From the NCBI RefSeq assembly GCF_000025305.1, contig NC_013740.1:930001-994000 (forward strand): a DNA stretch of 64,000 nt, written 5' to 3'. Positions 29,999-38,456 of the stretch are shown here, one piece after another; position 1 is the first letter of the stretch; the number at the start of each line of letters is the position of its first letter. The position numbers were made by a program, and so were the translations under genes. This DNA comes from Acidaminococcus fermentans DSM 20731. Lineage in GTDB: Bacteria; Bacillota; Negativicutes; Acidaminococcales; Acidaminococcaceae. The notes beneath the pieces were generated by a model. The model was not told the origin of the DNA and did no database searches. It saw nothing but the letters and a program-made list of their open reading frames with translations.

Positions 29999-31455
29999 CA
30001 TTTAAGTTCCTTCTTCGCGATTTTCCCCGTTGCCAGGTGGGGCATGGTTTCCAGCTGACGGAAGACCCGGGGGACTTTGTAGATGGCCAGATTCTGCTGC
30101 AGGTATTTTTTCAGGGCCCTGGGGTCCACGGTTTCCCCTTCCCGGACCGTGTAGAAGCAGCATCCGGCCTGGCCCCGGAGCTTGTCCGGGATGCCGATGA
30201 CCGCCGCTTCGTCGATGCCCGGGTAGGCGTAGACCAGTTCTTCGATTTCCCGGGGATAGATGTTTTCCCCCATGCTGATGATCATATCCTTCAGCCGGTC
30301 CACGATCCGCAGGTATCCGTCCTGATCTTCCACCACCACATCGCCTGTGTGGAGCCATCCGTCCACCAGGGCATCTGCCGTGGCTTTCGGCAGATGCCAG
30401 TAGCCCAGCATTACATTGGGTCCTTTGACCAGCAGTTCGCCCCGGCTGCCCTGGGGCATTTCCCGGCCCTCCGGATCCACCACCTTCACCTGGATCTCCG
30501 GCAGGGGCAGGCCAATGGTGCCGCTTTTCACCTTCTCCGGGGGATTGACGGACACCACCGGCGAAGCTTCCGAAAGGCCGTATCCTTCAATGATGGGCTG
30601 ATGGTACCGGGCTTCGAAAGCCTGGAGAAGGGAAAGCGGCATGGCGGTGCCTCCCACCACGGTGTACCGGACGGAGGCCAGGTCCTCCGGCTGTCCTCGG
30701 CGGACCAGCAGGGAACAGAGGGAAGGCACCAGGTACAGCACCGTCAGCTGCTGGTCCCGGATGAAATGGACAATGTCCTTCAGGTTCACGCTGTCATACA
30801 GGAAGATGGAGGCTCCCACCAGCAGTGGATTGATCAAGGCGGTGATCAGGCAGAAACAGTGGTACAGGGGCAGCACTGCCAGTACCCGGTCCTCTGGGGT
30901 GATGCGGAGGATTTCCTGGAACTGGCGGGCGTTGCAGGTCACATTGGCGTGGGACAGCAGAGCCCCTTTGGGCCGGCCGGTGGTGCCGGAAGTATAGATG
31001 ATGAGGAAAGGCTCCTGGTCCGTGAAGGTTTCCGAAAGAGACGGCGCTTCCGGGGCCGGGCTGTCCAGATACCCGTCCAGAGGCAGCTGGCGGATGGATC
31101 CCTCCAGATCCGCTGTGGCTTCCAGGGCGTTCCAGGCAAAAGGATTACCGGTATAGAGCAGTAAACTGGACTCAGAATCCCGGAGGATGAATCCCACTTC
31201 CCGCTGGCTCAGCTGGCTGTTGATGGGTACGGCAATGGCGCCCAGGGAAGCCAGGGCCAGATAAGCAACGATGTAGTGGACGGTTTTCCGGGAAAAAATG
31301 GCAACACGGGTCTGCTGCCGGATCCCCTGGGCATACAGGGCATTCCGGCATTGACGGACCAGAGTACGGAGATCCAGGTAGGTATAGGAACGGCCCTGGT
31401 CAAAGACCGCCAGCCGGTCCGGTTCACCAAAGGACAACAGATGGTGGACGAGCAT
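29998..31455 (-). CDS. AMP-dependent acyl-CoA synthetase-like enzyme
   Basis: A 485-residue adenylate-forming enzyme that should activate a carboxylic acid with ATP and CoA. Motifs: [21 protein letters not shown] (P-loop), [78 protein letters not shown] and the catalytic lysine region GKIAKKELK at the very C-terminus. The start is taken at 31455 with AAAGGAGG upstream; a longer open frame to 31749 is not supported. No fatty-acid genes are adjacent; chain-length preference is unknown. Confidence 0.92.
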   Translation of the reverse strand: [485 protein letters not shown]

Positions 31456-31717
31456 GGTAAGGCCTCCTTTTATCAGATTTCTCTTTCTATTGTACCGTGA
31501 AAAAAGAAAATAGGGAAGAGTGAAGAGGGAGGCCGGGATGGGGTTATTGCACGTTCTGTGCAACAACCCCCTGGTCGTAGAGACGCATAGCGGCTTAAGT
31601 CTGGAGCCTGAAGGCTGGAGCCAAATATTGAATTTGCAGGCAAATTTTTGAATATGCTGCAAAAACTGGTTGCCGCATACCGCAGGCAGCAGTCCCTTTT
31701 TCTTTCTCTTTCCTTCA
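31456..31717. other. Divergent intergenic region with hairpins, no gene
   Basis: This is most of the 319-base gap between the acyl-CoA synthetase-like gene and the 31775 operon. It holds a hairpin of the GGGGTTATTGCAC/GTGCAACAACCCC type (31540-31570), a short direct repeat CTGGAGCC (twice, about 31608-31622) and the palindrome AATTTGC-AG-GCAAATT (31628-31644), identical in core to the one at 12800. No coding frame with a binding site is seen. Confidence 0.7.
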
Positions 31718-31726
31718 TGGTATAAT
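31718..31726 (+). promoter_or_regulatory. Extended -10 promoter of the degenerate-sensor operon
   Basis: TGGTATAAT, 49 bases before the start codon at 31775. Confidence 0.6.
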
Positions 31727-31774
31727 GAGGAAAAAGTCATGCTAATCACTTAGCTTGACAGGAGGGAGGGGACC

Positions 31775-33364
31775 ATGGAGCAATTTTTACAGGAAATGAC
31801 AGAGCTCCTACCGTTCCTGCAGGAACCCCGGTTTGGCATTCCTCTGCCTGTATTGTATCTGATCATAATGATCGGGGTGATCCTGTGGGGTGGGTCCCTC
31901 CGGGAACGGATCTTCCAGCTGGGGGCCCGGGAGGCGGTGGGCTGGAGCATCTGGGTGTGGCTGGTCTGGCTGACCATCCGGCTGCTGCGGCTGACCCTGA
32001 TTACCGGCTGGGCTGCCCTGGCCCGCCTGCTCTGGTACGGCTATTATCCCTGCATGGGGCTGCTGGCTTTTCTGGTGGTCTGGATCAGCTATGCCAGCAA
32101 CCGGACCCCGGAAGACAGGGCTCTTCCTCGCTGGCTCCAGGGCCTGCTGCTTGTTGACCTTCTTTTAGCCGGGCTGGCCCTGACCAATGACTGGCATCAG
32201 CTGGTGTTCCAGATCCAGCCCAGTACCAATCCCCACCAGGATATCTATACCTATGGATTTGTGTATTACCTGATCCTGTTCAGTTATCTGGCCCAGCTGC
32301 TTCTGGCCAATGGATGGCTGTGCTGGAGGGCTTTCCGGGAAAAAATCAGTCTGGAGAGGCTGTGGCAGCCCTTTACGGTCATCCTGCTGTACGGAGGATA
32401 CATTGCCAGCTATATCCTGCGGGTTTCCTGGATCTTCCGGAGTGAACTGGTCCTGTGGACGGCATTTTTCGGTTTCTTCTGGATGGAAGCCCTGCTCCGT
32501 TCCCGGCTGCTGCCGGGGAACAGTCAGTATCGGGACTGCTTTCTCCATTCCCGCCTGGGGCTGACCATCCTGGACCGGCAGGGACGTGTGGTGTACCAGT
32601 GCGAACAGCTGCCCGTCTCTCCGGACGGAGACTGGCAGCGGCGGACCATGCCCATTTCCGGAGGGCAGGTGGTATGGTACCAGGATATGGGAGAACTGCG
32701 CCAGAAGAAGAAAAAACTGGAACTGACGGCCCTGACCCTCCAACGGGTCTACCGGCTGCGGCGGAACTGGGAAAAAATCCGGAGAGAACGGATCCATCAG
32801 CAGACCCGGCAACGGATCTATGAGGAAGTGGAGGGCATCCTCCAGACCAGAGGTCCTCTTTTCCAGCAATATGCCCGGGCCCTGGCACAGGCGGAAGGGG
32901 GCCCTGAGGCCCGGCAGCTGGTGGCCCGGCTCAATGTGCTGGCCTGCTACCTGAAGAAGCAGTGTGTGCTGCTGCTCCGGGGACGGGAAGACAACTGTCT
33001 GCCGGTCCGGGAACTGCAGCTGGCGGTCCGGGAACTCTGCCATTACCTGGAACGGACCGGGGTGAAGACGCTGGTGGACGATCGTCTGGAGGGGCAGCTG
33101 CCGGTGACAACGGCCCTGGCTTTCTTCCAGCTGCTGGAGGAGGCTTCGGAAGAGGCGGTGCGCCAGGGGGAAAGTTCCCAGATCTGCTGCTTCAAAGAAA
33201 GTGAGAAGGGATGGGAGCTGTCCCTGCTCTGGGATCCCCGGCCCTGGGTCCGGGAATTTGTGGCGCAGCATCAATCTCGTTATGGCAGGGGCCTGTTCTG
33301 CCGGGAACTGGAATACGGGAGCAGTCTGGTTCTTCAGCACCAGAAGGGGGACGGATCATGGTAG
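31775..33364 (+). CDS. Membrane sensor with degenerate kinase-like C-terminus
   Basis: A 529-residue protein with about seven hydrophobic helices in the first 245 residues (WSIWVWLVWLTIRLL, YYPCMGLLAFLVVWISY, GFVYYLILFSYLAQLLL), resembling a 7TM sensor, then a short PAS-like segment (RLGLTILDRQGRVVYQCEQ) and a basic coiled region (about 310-350). The last 170 residues occupy the place of a kinase core but show no H box and no G1/G2 glycine motifs. It overlaps the next kinase gene by seven bases. I infer a pseudokinase or sensory partner of the kinase; the signal is unknown. Confidence 0.75.
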   Translation: MEQFLQEMTELLPFLQEPRFGIPLPVLYLIIMIGVILWGGSLRERIFQLGAREAVGWSIWVWLVWLTIRLLRLTLITGWAALARLLWYGYYPCMGLLAFLVVWISYASNRTPEDRALPRWLQGLLLVDLLLAGLALTNDWHQLVFQIQPSTNPHQDIYTYGFVYYLILFSYLAQLLLANGWLCWRAFREKISLERLWQPFTVILLYGGYIASYILRVSWIFRSELVLWTAFFGFFWMEALLRSRLLPGNSQYRDCFLHSRLGLTILDRQGRVVYQCEQLPVSPDGDWQRRTMPISGGQVVWYQDMGELRQKKKKLELTALTLQRVYRLRRNWEKIRRERIHQQTRQRIYEEVEGILQTRGPLFQQYARALAQAEGGPEARQLVARLNVLACYLKKQCVLLLRGREDNCLPVRELQLAVRELCHYLERTGVKTLVDDRLEGQLPVTTALAFFQLLEEASEEAVRQGESSQICCFKESEKGWELSLLWDPRPWVREFVAQHQSRYGRGLFCRELEYGSSLVLQHQKGDGSW

Positions 33365-34770
33365 ATTTTGTGAAGCTGGGACCCCTGTTTCACCGGGTGC
33401 TGGTGCTGCTGGGCTTTGTGGGGCTGATGAGCCAGAGCCTCCTGATCTATTTCCTCCAGCCCCTTCCCCGGTTCCGGTTTCGCCGCCGGAAAGCGCTGGA
33501 AGGGGTGATCCTGGTCCTCCTGATCCTCCTGGAAAGCGATCTGATCCAGGATATCCAGCTGAGCCGGGAAGAGCCCTATGGTACGGGGTTCCGTCTGGTC
33601 CTTGGCGGCAGTCTCCTGGTGCTGACCCTGTGGCAGCAGGGAGATTCAATCAGGTGTCTGTCCCTGTGCCTGGCCGGAATGGCGATTCTGCCCTTTTTCG
33701 ACGGGAGCTATCCCTGGGAGATGGGCCTGGCCCTGGGGCTTTTTCTGGTGCGGTCCCTGGATCTCCTGCCGGAAACCATCCAGGAAAAACGGATGCAGAT
33801 CACGGAGTATTCCATTCAGGAAGCCATTGATTCTTTAGAGGAAGGGGTCCTGATCTCGCTGGCCAGCGGCGAACCGGTGCTGATGAACCGGGCCCTGTTC
33901 CGGTATACGGAAAGTGTCCTGGGGGTGGGGATCCGGAACGGCAATATGCTGTGGCACTTGCTCCAGGAAGTCCGCAGGCCCGGGCTGCATCGGGAAAACC
34001 AGGGCAGAGGGCTGCTTTTCCGGCTGCCGGACGGCCGCTGGCTGCTGTTCCAGCGGGTCAAGATCTATTTCCAGGGGCAGTCCCACTGGCAGCTGACTGC
34101 CAGTGATGTCACGGAACTCCAGCGGCTGAACCAGTCCCTGGACCAGCAGAACCGGCAGCTGCAGCAGAAAAATGCCGAGCTGAAGGAACTGCTCCAGCAT
34201 GTCCAGGAAATCCAGAGCCGGGAAACCCTCCGGGAAATCCGGATCCGGATCCATGATCTGATGGGGATGCGGATCAGCCTGCTCCAGCAGGTATTGAACA
34301 ACAGGAATTTTGCCGATTACCAGCGAATCATGCCCCTTTTGGTCAGCATGCTTTCTGATGTGCGGCAGGAAATCCGGGTGAAACCCCAGGTGCGGCTGGC
34401 TGAACTGGTCTCTGTGTACCGGAAGCTGGGGGTACTGGTCACCGTGCGGGGAAATCTGCCGGAGGAGGAATGGAAAGGGGAACTGTATGTGCAGATCATC
34501 CGGGAAGCCCTGACCAATGCCGTCTGCCATGGGCGGGCCAGCCAGGTGGCTCTGGTCCTGGACGAAGAAAACCTTCTGATCCAGGACAATGGACTGGGCT
34601 GCACCGGACCCGTCCAGGCAGGAGGCGGGCTTACCGGGATCCGGGAAAAAGTGGAAAGCCGGGGCGGGAAACTGGACGTTTCCGGGACCCCTCATTTTAT
34701 ACTGAAAATCCGTTTTGGGACGGAAGAAAAGGAAGGGACGAACGATGATCCGTATTCTGCTGGTGGATGA
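33358..34770 (+). CDS. NarL-type sensor histidine kinase
   Basis: A 470-residue kinase. Four or five hydrophobic helices occupy about 10-135, a PAS-like segment about 150-250 (EEGVLISLASGEPVLMNRALFRY), and a glutamine-rich coiled coil about 252-292. The phosphoacceptor is His299 in RIRIHDLMGMRISLLQQVL, the HisKA_3 form. The ATPase part has IREALTNAVCHG (N box), IQDNGLGC (G1) and GGGLTGIREKVESRGGKL (G2). The start at ATG 33358 overlaps the upstream sensor gene. It should phosphorylate the LuxR-type regulator that follows with a 26-base overlap. Confidence 0.9.
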   Translation: MVDFVKLGPLFHRVLVLLGFVGLMSQSLLIYFLQPLPRFRFRRRKALEGVILVLLILLESDLIQDIQLSREEPYGTGFRLVLGGSLLVLTLWQQGDSIRCLSLCLAGMAILPFFDGSYPWEMGLALGLFLVRSLDLLPETIQEKRMQITEYSIQEAIDSLEEGVLISLASGEPVLMNRALFRYTESVLGVGIRNGNMLWHLLQEVRRPGLHRENQGRGLLFRLPDGRWLLFQRVKIYFQGQSHWQLTASDVTELQRLNQSLDQQNRQLQQKNAELKELLQHVQEIQSRETLREIRIRIHDLMGMRISLLQQVLNNRNFADYQRIMPLLVSMLSDVRQEIRVKPQVRLAELVSVYRKLGVLVTVRGNLPEEEWKGELYVQIIREALTNAVCHGRASQVALVLDEENLLIQDNGLGCTGPVQAGGGLTGIREKVESRGGKLDVSGTPHFILKIRFGTEEKEGTNDDPYSAGG

Positions 34771-35362
34771 CCAGAAAATCCTGCTGGATGGGCTGGCCAG
34801 GCTGCTGGAACCGTATGAAGACCTGGAGGTGGTGGGGCAGCTGCCCTTTTCGGAAATGGTGGAAACAGCCTGCGGCCGGCTGAAGCCCCATGTGGTACTG
34901 ATGGATATCTGCATGGAAGGGAAGACCAGCGGGATCGAATGTACCCGGAAGATCAAAAAGCATTTTCCCCAGATCAAAGTCATCATCATGACCGGTTTCC
35001 AGGATGTGCATTTTGTGGAACTGGCCCAGGAGGCGGGGGCGGACAGTTTCATCTACAAAGAAAGTGCTGCAGACCAGTTCGTGGACTGCATCCACCGTAC
35101 CATGGAGGGGGAGCATCTGTTCCCGGATGTCCAGGAACGGACCACCTTTGGATTTTACAACGCCACCCTGACCCAGCGGGAAATCCAGATCCTGCACCTG
35201 GTCTGCCAGAACCTGAGCTATCAGGAAATCGCCGACCGGCTGCAGCTGACCCGCCGGACCGTCAGCTTCCACATCAGCAACATGCTCAGCAAAACCGGCC
35301 ACAAAAGCCTGGTGGGACTGGCTGTGGAAGCGGCAGAGAAGGGGTATGCAGGGAGGGAGTAG
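34745..35362 (+). CDS. NarL/LuxR family response regulator
   Basis: A 205-residue regulator with a receiver domain (acidic pair VDDQ at 8-9, Asp54 in VVLMDICME, Lys in FIYKES) and a LuxR-type helix-turn-helix (LTQREIQILHLVCQNLSYQEIADRLQLTRRTVSFHISNMLSKTGHKS). It starts inside the kinase gene, with GGAAGGGACG upstream, and completes a three-gene signalling operon. Target genes are not identifiable; a hairpin follows the stop directly. Confidence 0.93.
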   Translation: MIRILLVDDQKILLDGLARLLEPYEDLEVVGQLPFSEMVETACGRLKPHVVLMDICMEGKTSGIECTRKIKKHFPQIKVIIMTGFQDVHFVELAQEAGADSFIYKESAADQFVDCIHRTMEGEHLFPDVQERTTFGFYNATLTQREIQILHLVCQNLSYQEIADRLQLTRRTVSFHISNMLSKTGHKSLVGLAVEAAEKGYAGRE

Positions 35363-35621
35363 GTCTGTTGCTGGGGCAACAGACCCTGTCAGCAGTCAAC
35401 TGTCAACTGCCGAAGGAAGCCAGTAAACTGGCTTTGAACAAGGGCAACAATTGGATAAATCGTACCTGTAGGGGCAGCAGGCCCGGCTGCCCGCCAAATC
35501 AGAAGTTGACCATGTGTTCTGCGGGGCGCCGGGCCTGCGCCCCCTACGGTTTATGCTGTTTAAAAATCAATTTGAAAATTGATTTCTATCGGCCGCTGAC
35601 CGCTGACCGTTGACAGCTGAC
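35362..35621. repeat. Repeat-rich intergenic block: hairpin, two heptad runs, two palindromic elements
   Basis: The 376-base gap after the LuxR gene holds no gene. In order: hairpin GGTCTGTTGC/GCAACAGACC (35362-35385); heptads GTCAGCA GTCAACT GTCAACT (35388-35408); linker GCCGAAGGAA and hairpin GCCAGT-AA-ACTGGC; palindrome GTAGGGGCAGCAGGCCC... (35468-35495); palindrome GCGGGGCGCCGGGCCTGCGC with CCCCTACGG (35521-35549); palindrome AAATCAATTT-GA-AAATTGATTT (about 35564-35585); heptads CGCTGAC CGCTGAC CGTTGAC AGCTGAC (35594-35621). Confidence 0.9.
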
Positions 35622-35623
35622 AA

Positions 35624-35668
35624 AATGGAGGGGTGTTGTACTTTTTGTGCAAAACCCCTCCATTTTTC
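35624..35668. terminator. Hairpin terminator upstream of the nucleoside hydrolase
   Basis: AATGGAGGGGTGTTGTAC paired with GTGCAAAACCCCTCCATT, then TTTCTC. Confidence 0.7.
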
Positions 35669-35676
35669 TCAACCCT

Positions 35677-35697
35677 GTACTTTAGTACAGTGCGGAA
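35677..35697 (+). promoter_or_regulatory. Palindromic operator copy 1 (CTGTACTTTAGTACAG)
   Basis: The 16-base palindrome CTGTACT-TT-AGTACAG is followed by TGCG and, after about 20 bases, a -10-like TATACT. The same palindrome plus TGCG is found at 38592-38612. It overlaps the -35 position, so the binder is probably an activator or a repressor of the nucleoside hydrolase operon. Confidence 0.6.
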
Positions 35698-35738
35698 ATC
35701 TCCTGCTTCCGGTATACTGGAGACAGGAGGTGAAGACA

Positions 35739-36839
35739 ATGAAGATACAGAATGATTTCAGAAAATTCTTTCGTATTGTGGGGATCCTGGCGCTTGCGGT
35801 CCTGGCCCCTTTGGGGCGGGGGCTGGCAGCTGAGAAGGAAAAGGTGATCCTGGATACGGATATGGTGGAACTGCTGGATGACGGGGTGGCCATGATGATG
35901 CTGGCCCAGGCCCCCAACATCCAGTTGGAAGGGGTGACCATCGTCTTTGGGAACACCTGGGTGGAAACCGGGACCGCAGCGGCCATCCGTCAGTTGGAAG
36001 GGATGGGACGGAAGGATATCCCGGTGTTTATGGGGGTGAATGAACCCACCCGGAAAGACCGGTTTGCCCATATGGCGGAAGAAAAACGCCTGTACGGACA
36101 GAATTTCGACAGCCATAAAGGAGCCGCCGGCTATCCCCGTCCGGCTTCCTGGCAGCAGGTATACCGGGAACGGTACCACCGGGAACCGGAACTGCAGCCC
36201 CGGAAGGAGGCGGCAGCCGATTTCATTGTCCGGACCATCCGGAAGAATCCTGGAGAGGTGACCCTGGTGGCCATTGGCAGTGGAGCCAACCTGGCGGCAG
36301 CCCTGGACCGGGATCCGTCCATTGCCGGAAAGGTGAAACGGGTGGTGTACATGGCCGGAGCCTTCATGGTGGAAGGCAATGTGATGCCCCACGGAGAATT
36401 CAATGTATGGATCGATCCGGAATCGGCCCGGAAAGTGTACCGGGCACCCTGGACGGAACAGGTGTTCCTGCCGCTGGATGTATGCAATACGGCCAAACTG
36501 AGCCGGCAGGAATATCAGGTGCTTACGGGGAAAATCACCCAGCCCTGGGCCCGTGCCATGTGGAAGGATTACTGGGCAGGGCCTCTGTTCCAGCAGGATC
36601 CGGGCTTTTCCAGCTATATCTGGGATGTGCTGGCCGCTGCCGTGGTCATCGATCCCCTGGTGATCACCCGGGAAGAAACCCTGCCGGTGGATGTGAATGA
36701 CCAGTACGGACCGGGCTATGGAGATACGCTGGCTTACCGGGGCTTTGGACCGGAAGGTACCCAGAAGGCCCGGATCGTCTTTGCCGTGGATCAGGACCGG
36801 CTGTGGCCCATGGTGGAAAAAGTCTTTGACCGGCTGTAA
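35739..36839 (+). CDS. Exported inosine-uridine type nucleoside hydrolase
   Basis: A 366-residue nucleoside hydrolase with a signal peptide (MKIQNDFRKFFRIVGILALAVLAPLGRGLAA), so it acts in the periplasm, releasing bases and ribose from nucleosides. The calcium-binding start motif reads VILDTDMVELLDDGVAMMML, two residues longer than the usual DTDxGxDDA. Other family parts: GVTIVFGN-WVETGTAAAI, VTLVAIGSGANLAAAL, VYMAGAF, PHGEFNVWIDPESARKV and LDVCNTAKLSRQ. The start has ACAGGAGG upstream. It is transcribed with the 5'-nucleotidase gene 18 bases later. Confidence 0.9.
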   Translation: MKIQNDFRKFFRIVGILALAVLAPLGRGLAAEKEKVILDTDMVELLDDGVAMMMLAQAPNIQLEGVTIVFGNTWVETGTAAAIRQLEGMGRKDIPVFMGVNEPTRKDRFAHMAEEKRLYGQNFDSHKGAAGYPRPASWQQVYRERYHREPELQPRKEAAADFIVRTIRKNPGEVTLVAIGSGANLAAALDRDPSIAGKVKRVVYMAGAFMVEGNVMPHGEFNVWIDPESARKVYRAPWTEQVFLPLDVCNTAKLSRQEYQVLTGKITQPWARAMWKDYWAGPLFQQDPGFSSYIWDVLAAAVVIDPLVITREETLPVDVNDQYGPGYGDTLAYRGFGPEGTQKARIVFAVDQDRLWPMVEKVFDRL

Positions 36840-36857
36840 AAAAGAGAGGAGAAAACC

Positions 36858-38456
36858 ATGCTCAACCGCAAGAAATTCCTGCGGGCCGGCGCTTCTGCCG
36901 CCCTCTTTGCCCTTCTGCTGCCTCTCCAGGCCTGGGCCCAGGTGGTGATACTCCACACCAACGACATCCATTGCGGGGTGGACAGGAACCTGACCCTGGC
37001 CCGGGTGGCGGCTTATAAAAAGAAACAGAAAGCCCTGAATCCCCAGACCCTGCTCCTGGACGCCGGAGATGCCATCCAGGGGGAACCCCTGGGGAAACTC
37101 ACCGACGGACGGGCCATGGTCCGGATCCTGAATGGGGCGGGCTATGATTTTGCCATTCCCGGCAACCATGAATTCGATTACGGCATGGACAACTTCCTGT
37201 CCCTGGCCAAAAAACTGGACTGCGGGTACACCAGCTGCAACTTCGTCCGGCTGGATACCGGGAAACCCGTCCTGGCCCCCTGCCGGATCTTTCCCTTCAA
37301 AGAACGGAAGGTGGCGCTTATCGGGGTCACCACCCCCGGTACCCTGGTGTCGTCCACGCCCCGGTTCTTCCAGGACGAAAAAGGCCATTTTATCTATGGA
37401 TTCTGTGAGGACAAAGCAGGGGTGAAGCTTTACAGACAGGTCCAGGATACGGTGGAGGAAGCACGGGAACAAGGGGCGGATACGGTGATCCTGGTGGCGC
37501 ATCTGGGCAGTGACGGTTCCATCCCCGTATGGAGCAGCCGGGCACTCCTGGCCCATGTAACCGGCGTGGACGGGCTCATCGACGGCCATTCTCACGAACA
37601 GTACGAAGTGTTCTATCCGGACCGGAACGGGAAAATGATCCCGGTGGCCCAGACCGGCACCAAACTCCAAAGCCTGGGGCGTATGGTCATCGAAGATGAC
37701 GGTACCATCCGGGGCGAACTGGTCCGGGAGCTGATGGAGCCGGATCCCCAGGTGGAGAAACTGGTCCGGAAAGAAATGGCCAAAGTGGACCGGGCCCTGT
37801 CCCAGAAGGTGGGAGAATCCTCTGTGGAACTGGTGGATTCCCTGGAGGGCCAGCGGGCCGTGCGCCAGAAGGAAACCAATCTGGGGGATTTTGCCGCAGA
37901 TGCTTTCCGGACCTGTTTCAAGGCGGATGCGGCCCTGATCAACGGGGGCTCCTTCCGGTCCGGTCTGCCCCGGGGCGCCTGGACCCGGAAGACCCTTCTG
38001 ACCCTGTTCCCCTTTGGGAACCAGGCGGTGCTCCGGAGTATTTCCGGCCAGCAGCTGCTGGATGCCCTGGAACTGAGCGTATCCCATGCGCCGGAAGAAA
38101 ACGGCGGGTTCCTCCAGGTATCCGGGCTGACCTTTGTCTACGATCCGGCCATCCCCTCACCGGTGAAACTGGATGACCAGGGAAATTTCGCCCGGGTGGA
38201 AGGGGAACGGAGGGTCCGCCAGGTGATGATCGGCGGCAAACCCCTGGATCCGGCGGAAGACTATCTGGTGGCCGGGACCAGCTACATCCTCAGCGACGGG
38301 GGCAACGGCTATACCATGTTCCGGGACACCACCCTGGTAGCGGAACCGGGCCTGTCCGACGTGGACATCCTGGCTGATTACGTCCAGAAACAGGGCGTCA
38401 GCGAGGCCTATCGGAAGCCGGAAGGGCAGGGGAGGATCCGGATAGACAGGAAATAA
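36858..38456 (+). CDS. Exported 5'-nucleotidase / 2',3'-cyclic phosphodiesterase (UshA-like)
   Basis: A 532-residue metallophosphoesterase with a Tat-like or Sec signal peptide (MLNRKKFLRAGASAALFALLLPLQAWA). The catalytic domain has ILHTNDIHCG, LLLDAGDAIQGEPLG, IPGNHEFDYG, VAHLGSDG and DGLIDGHSHEQYE; the C-terminal substrate domain has ETNLGDFAADAFR, AALINGGSFR, LFPFGNQ and AGTSYILSDGGNGY. It would dephosphorylate nucleotides in the periplasm, feeding the nucleoside hydrolase upstream: a two-gene scavenging operon. Confidence 0.94.
   Translation: MLNRKKFLRAGASAALFALLLPLQAWAQVVILHTNDIHCGVDRNLTLARVAAYKKKQKALNPQTLLLDAGDAIQGEPLGKLTDGRAMVRILNGAGYDFAIPGNHEFDYGMDNFLSLAKKLDCGYTSCNFVRLDTGKPVLAPCRIFPFKERKVALIGVTTPGTLVSSTPRFFQDEKGHFIYGFCEDKAGVKLYRQVQDTVEEAREQGADTVILVAHLGSDGSIPVWSSRALLAHVTGVDGLIDGHSHEQYEVFYPDRNGKMIPVAQTGTKLQSLGRMVIEDDGTIRGELVRELMEPDPQVEKLVRKEMAKVDRALSQKVGESSVELVDSLEGQRAVRQKETNLGDFAADAFRTCFKADAALINGGSFRSGLPRGAWTRKTLLTLFPFGNQAVLRSISGQQLLDALELSVSHAPEENGGFLQVSGLTFVYDPAIPSPVKLDDQGNFARVEGERRVRQVMIGGKPLDPAEDYLVAGTSYILSDGGNGYTMFRDTTLVAEPGLSDVDILADYVQKQGVSEAYRKPEGQGRIRIDRK

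Noticed and set aside
31456-31749. N-terminal extension of the acyl-CoA synthetase-like gene
   Set aside because: The extra 98 codons have no adenylate-enzyme similarity and cover the promoter and hairpin region; AAAGGAGG supports the start at 31455.
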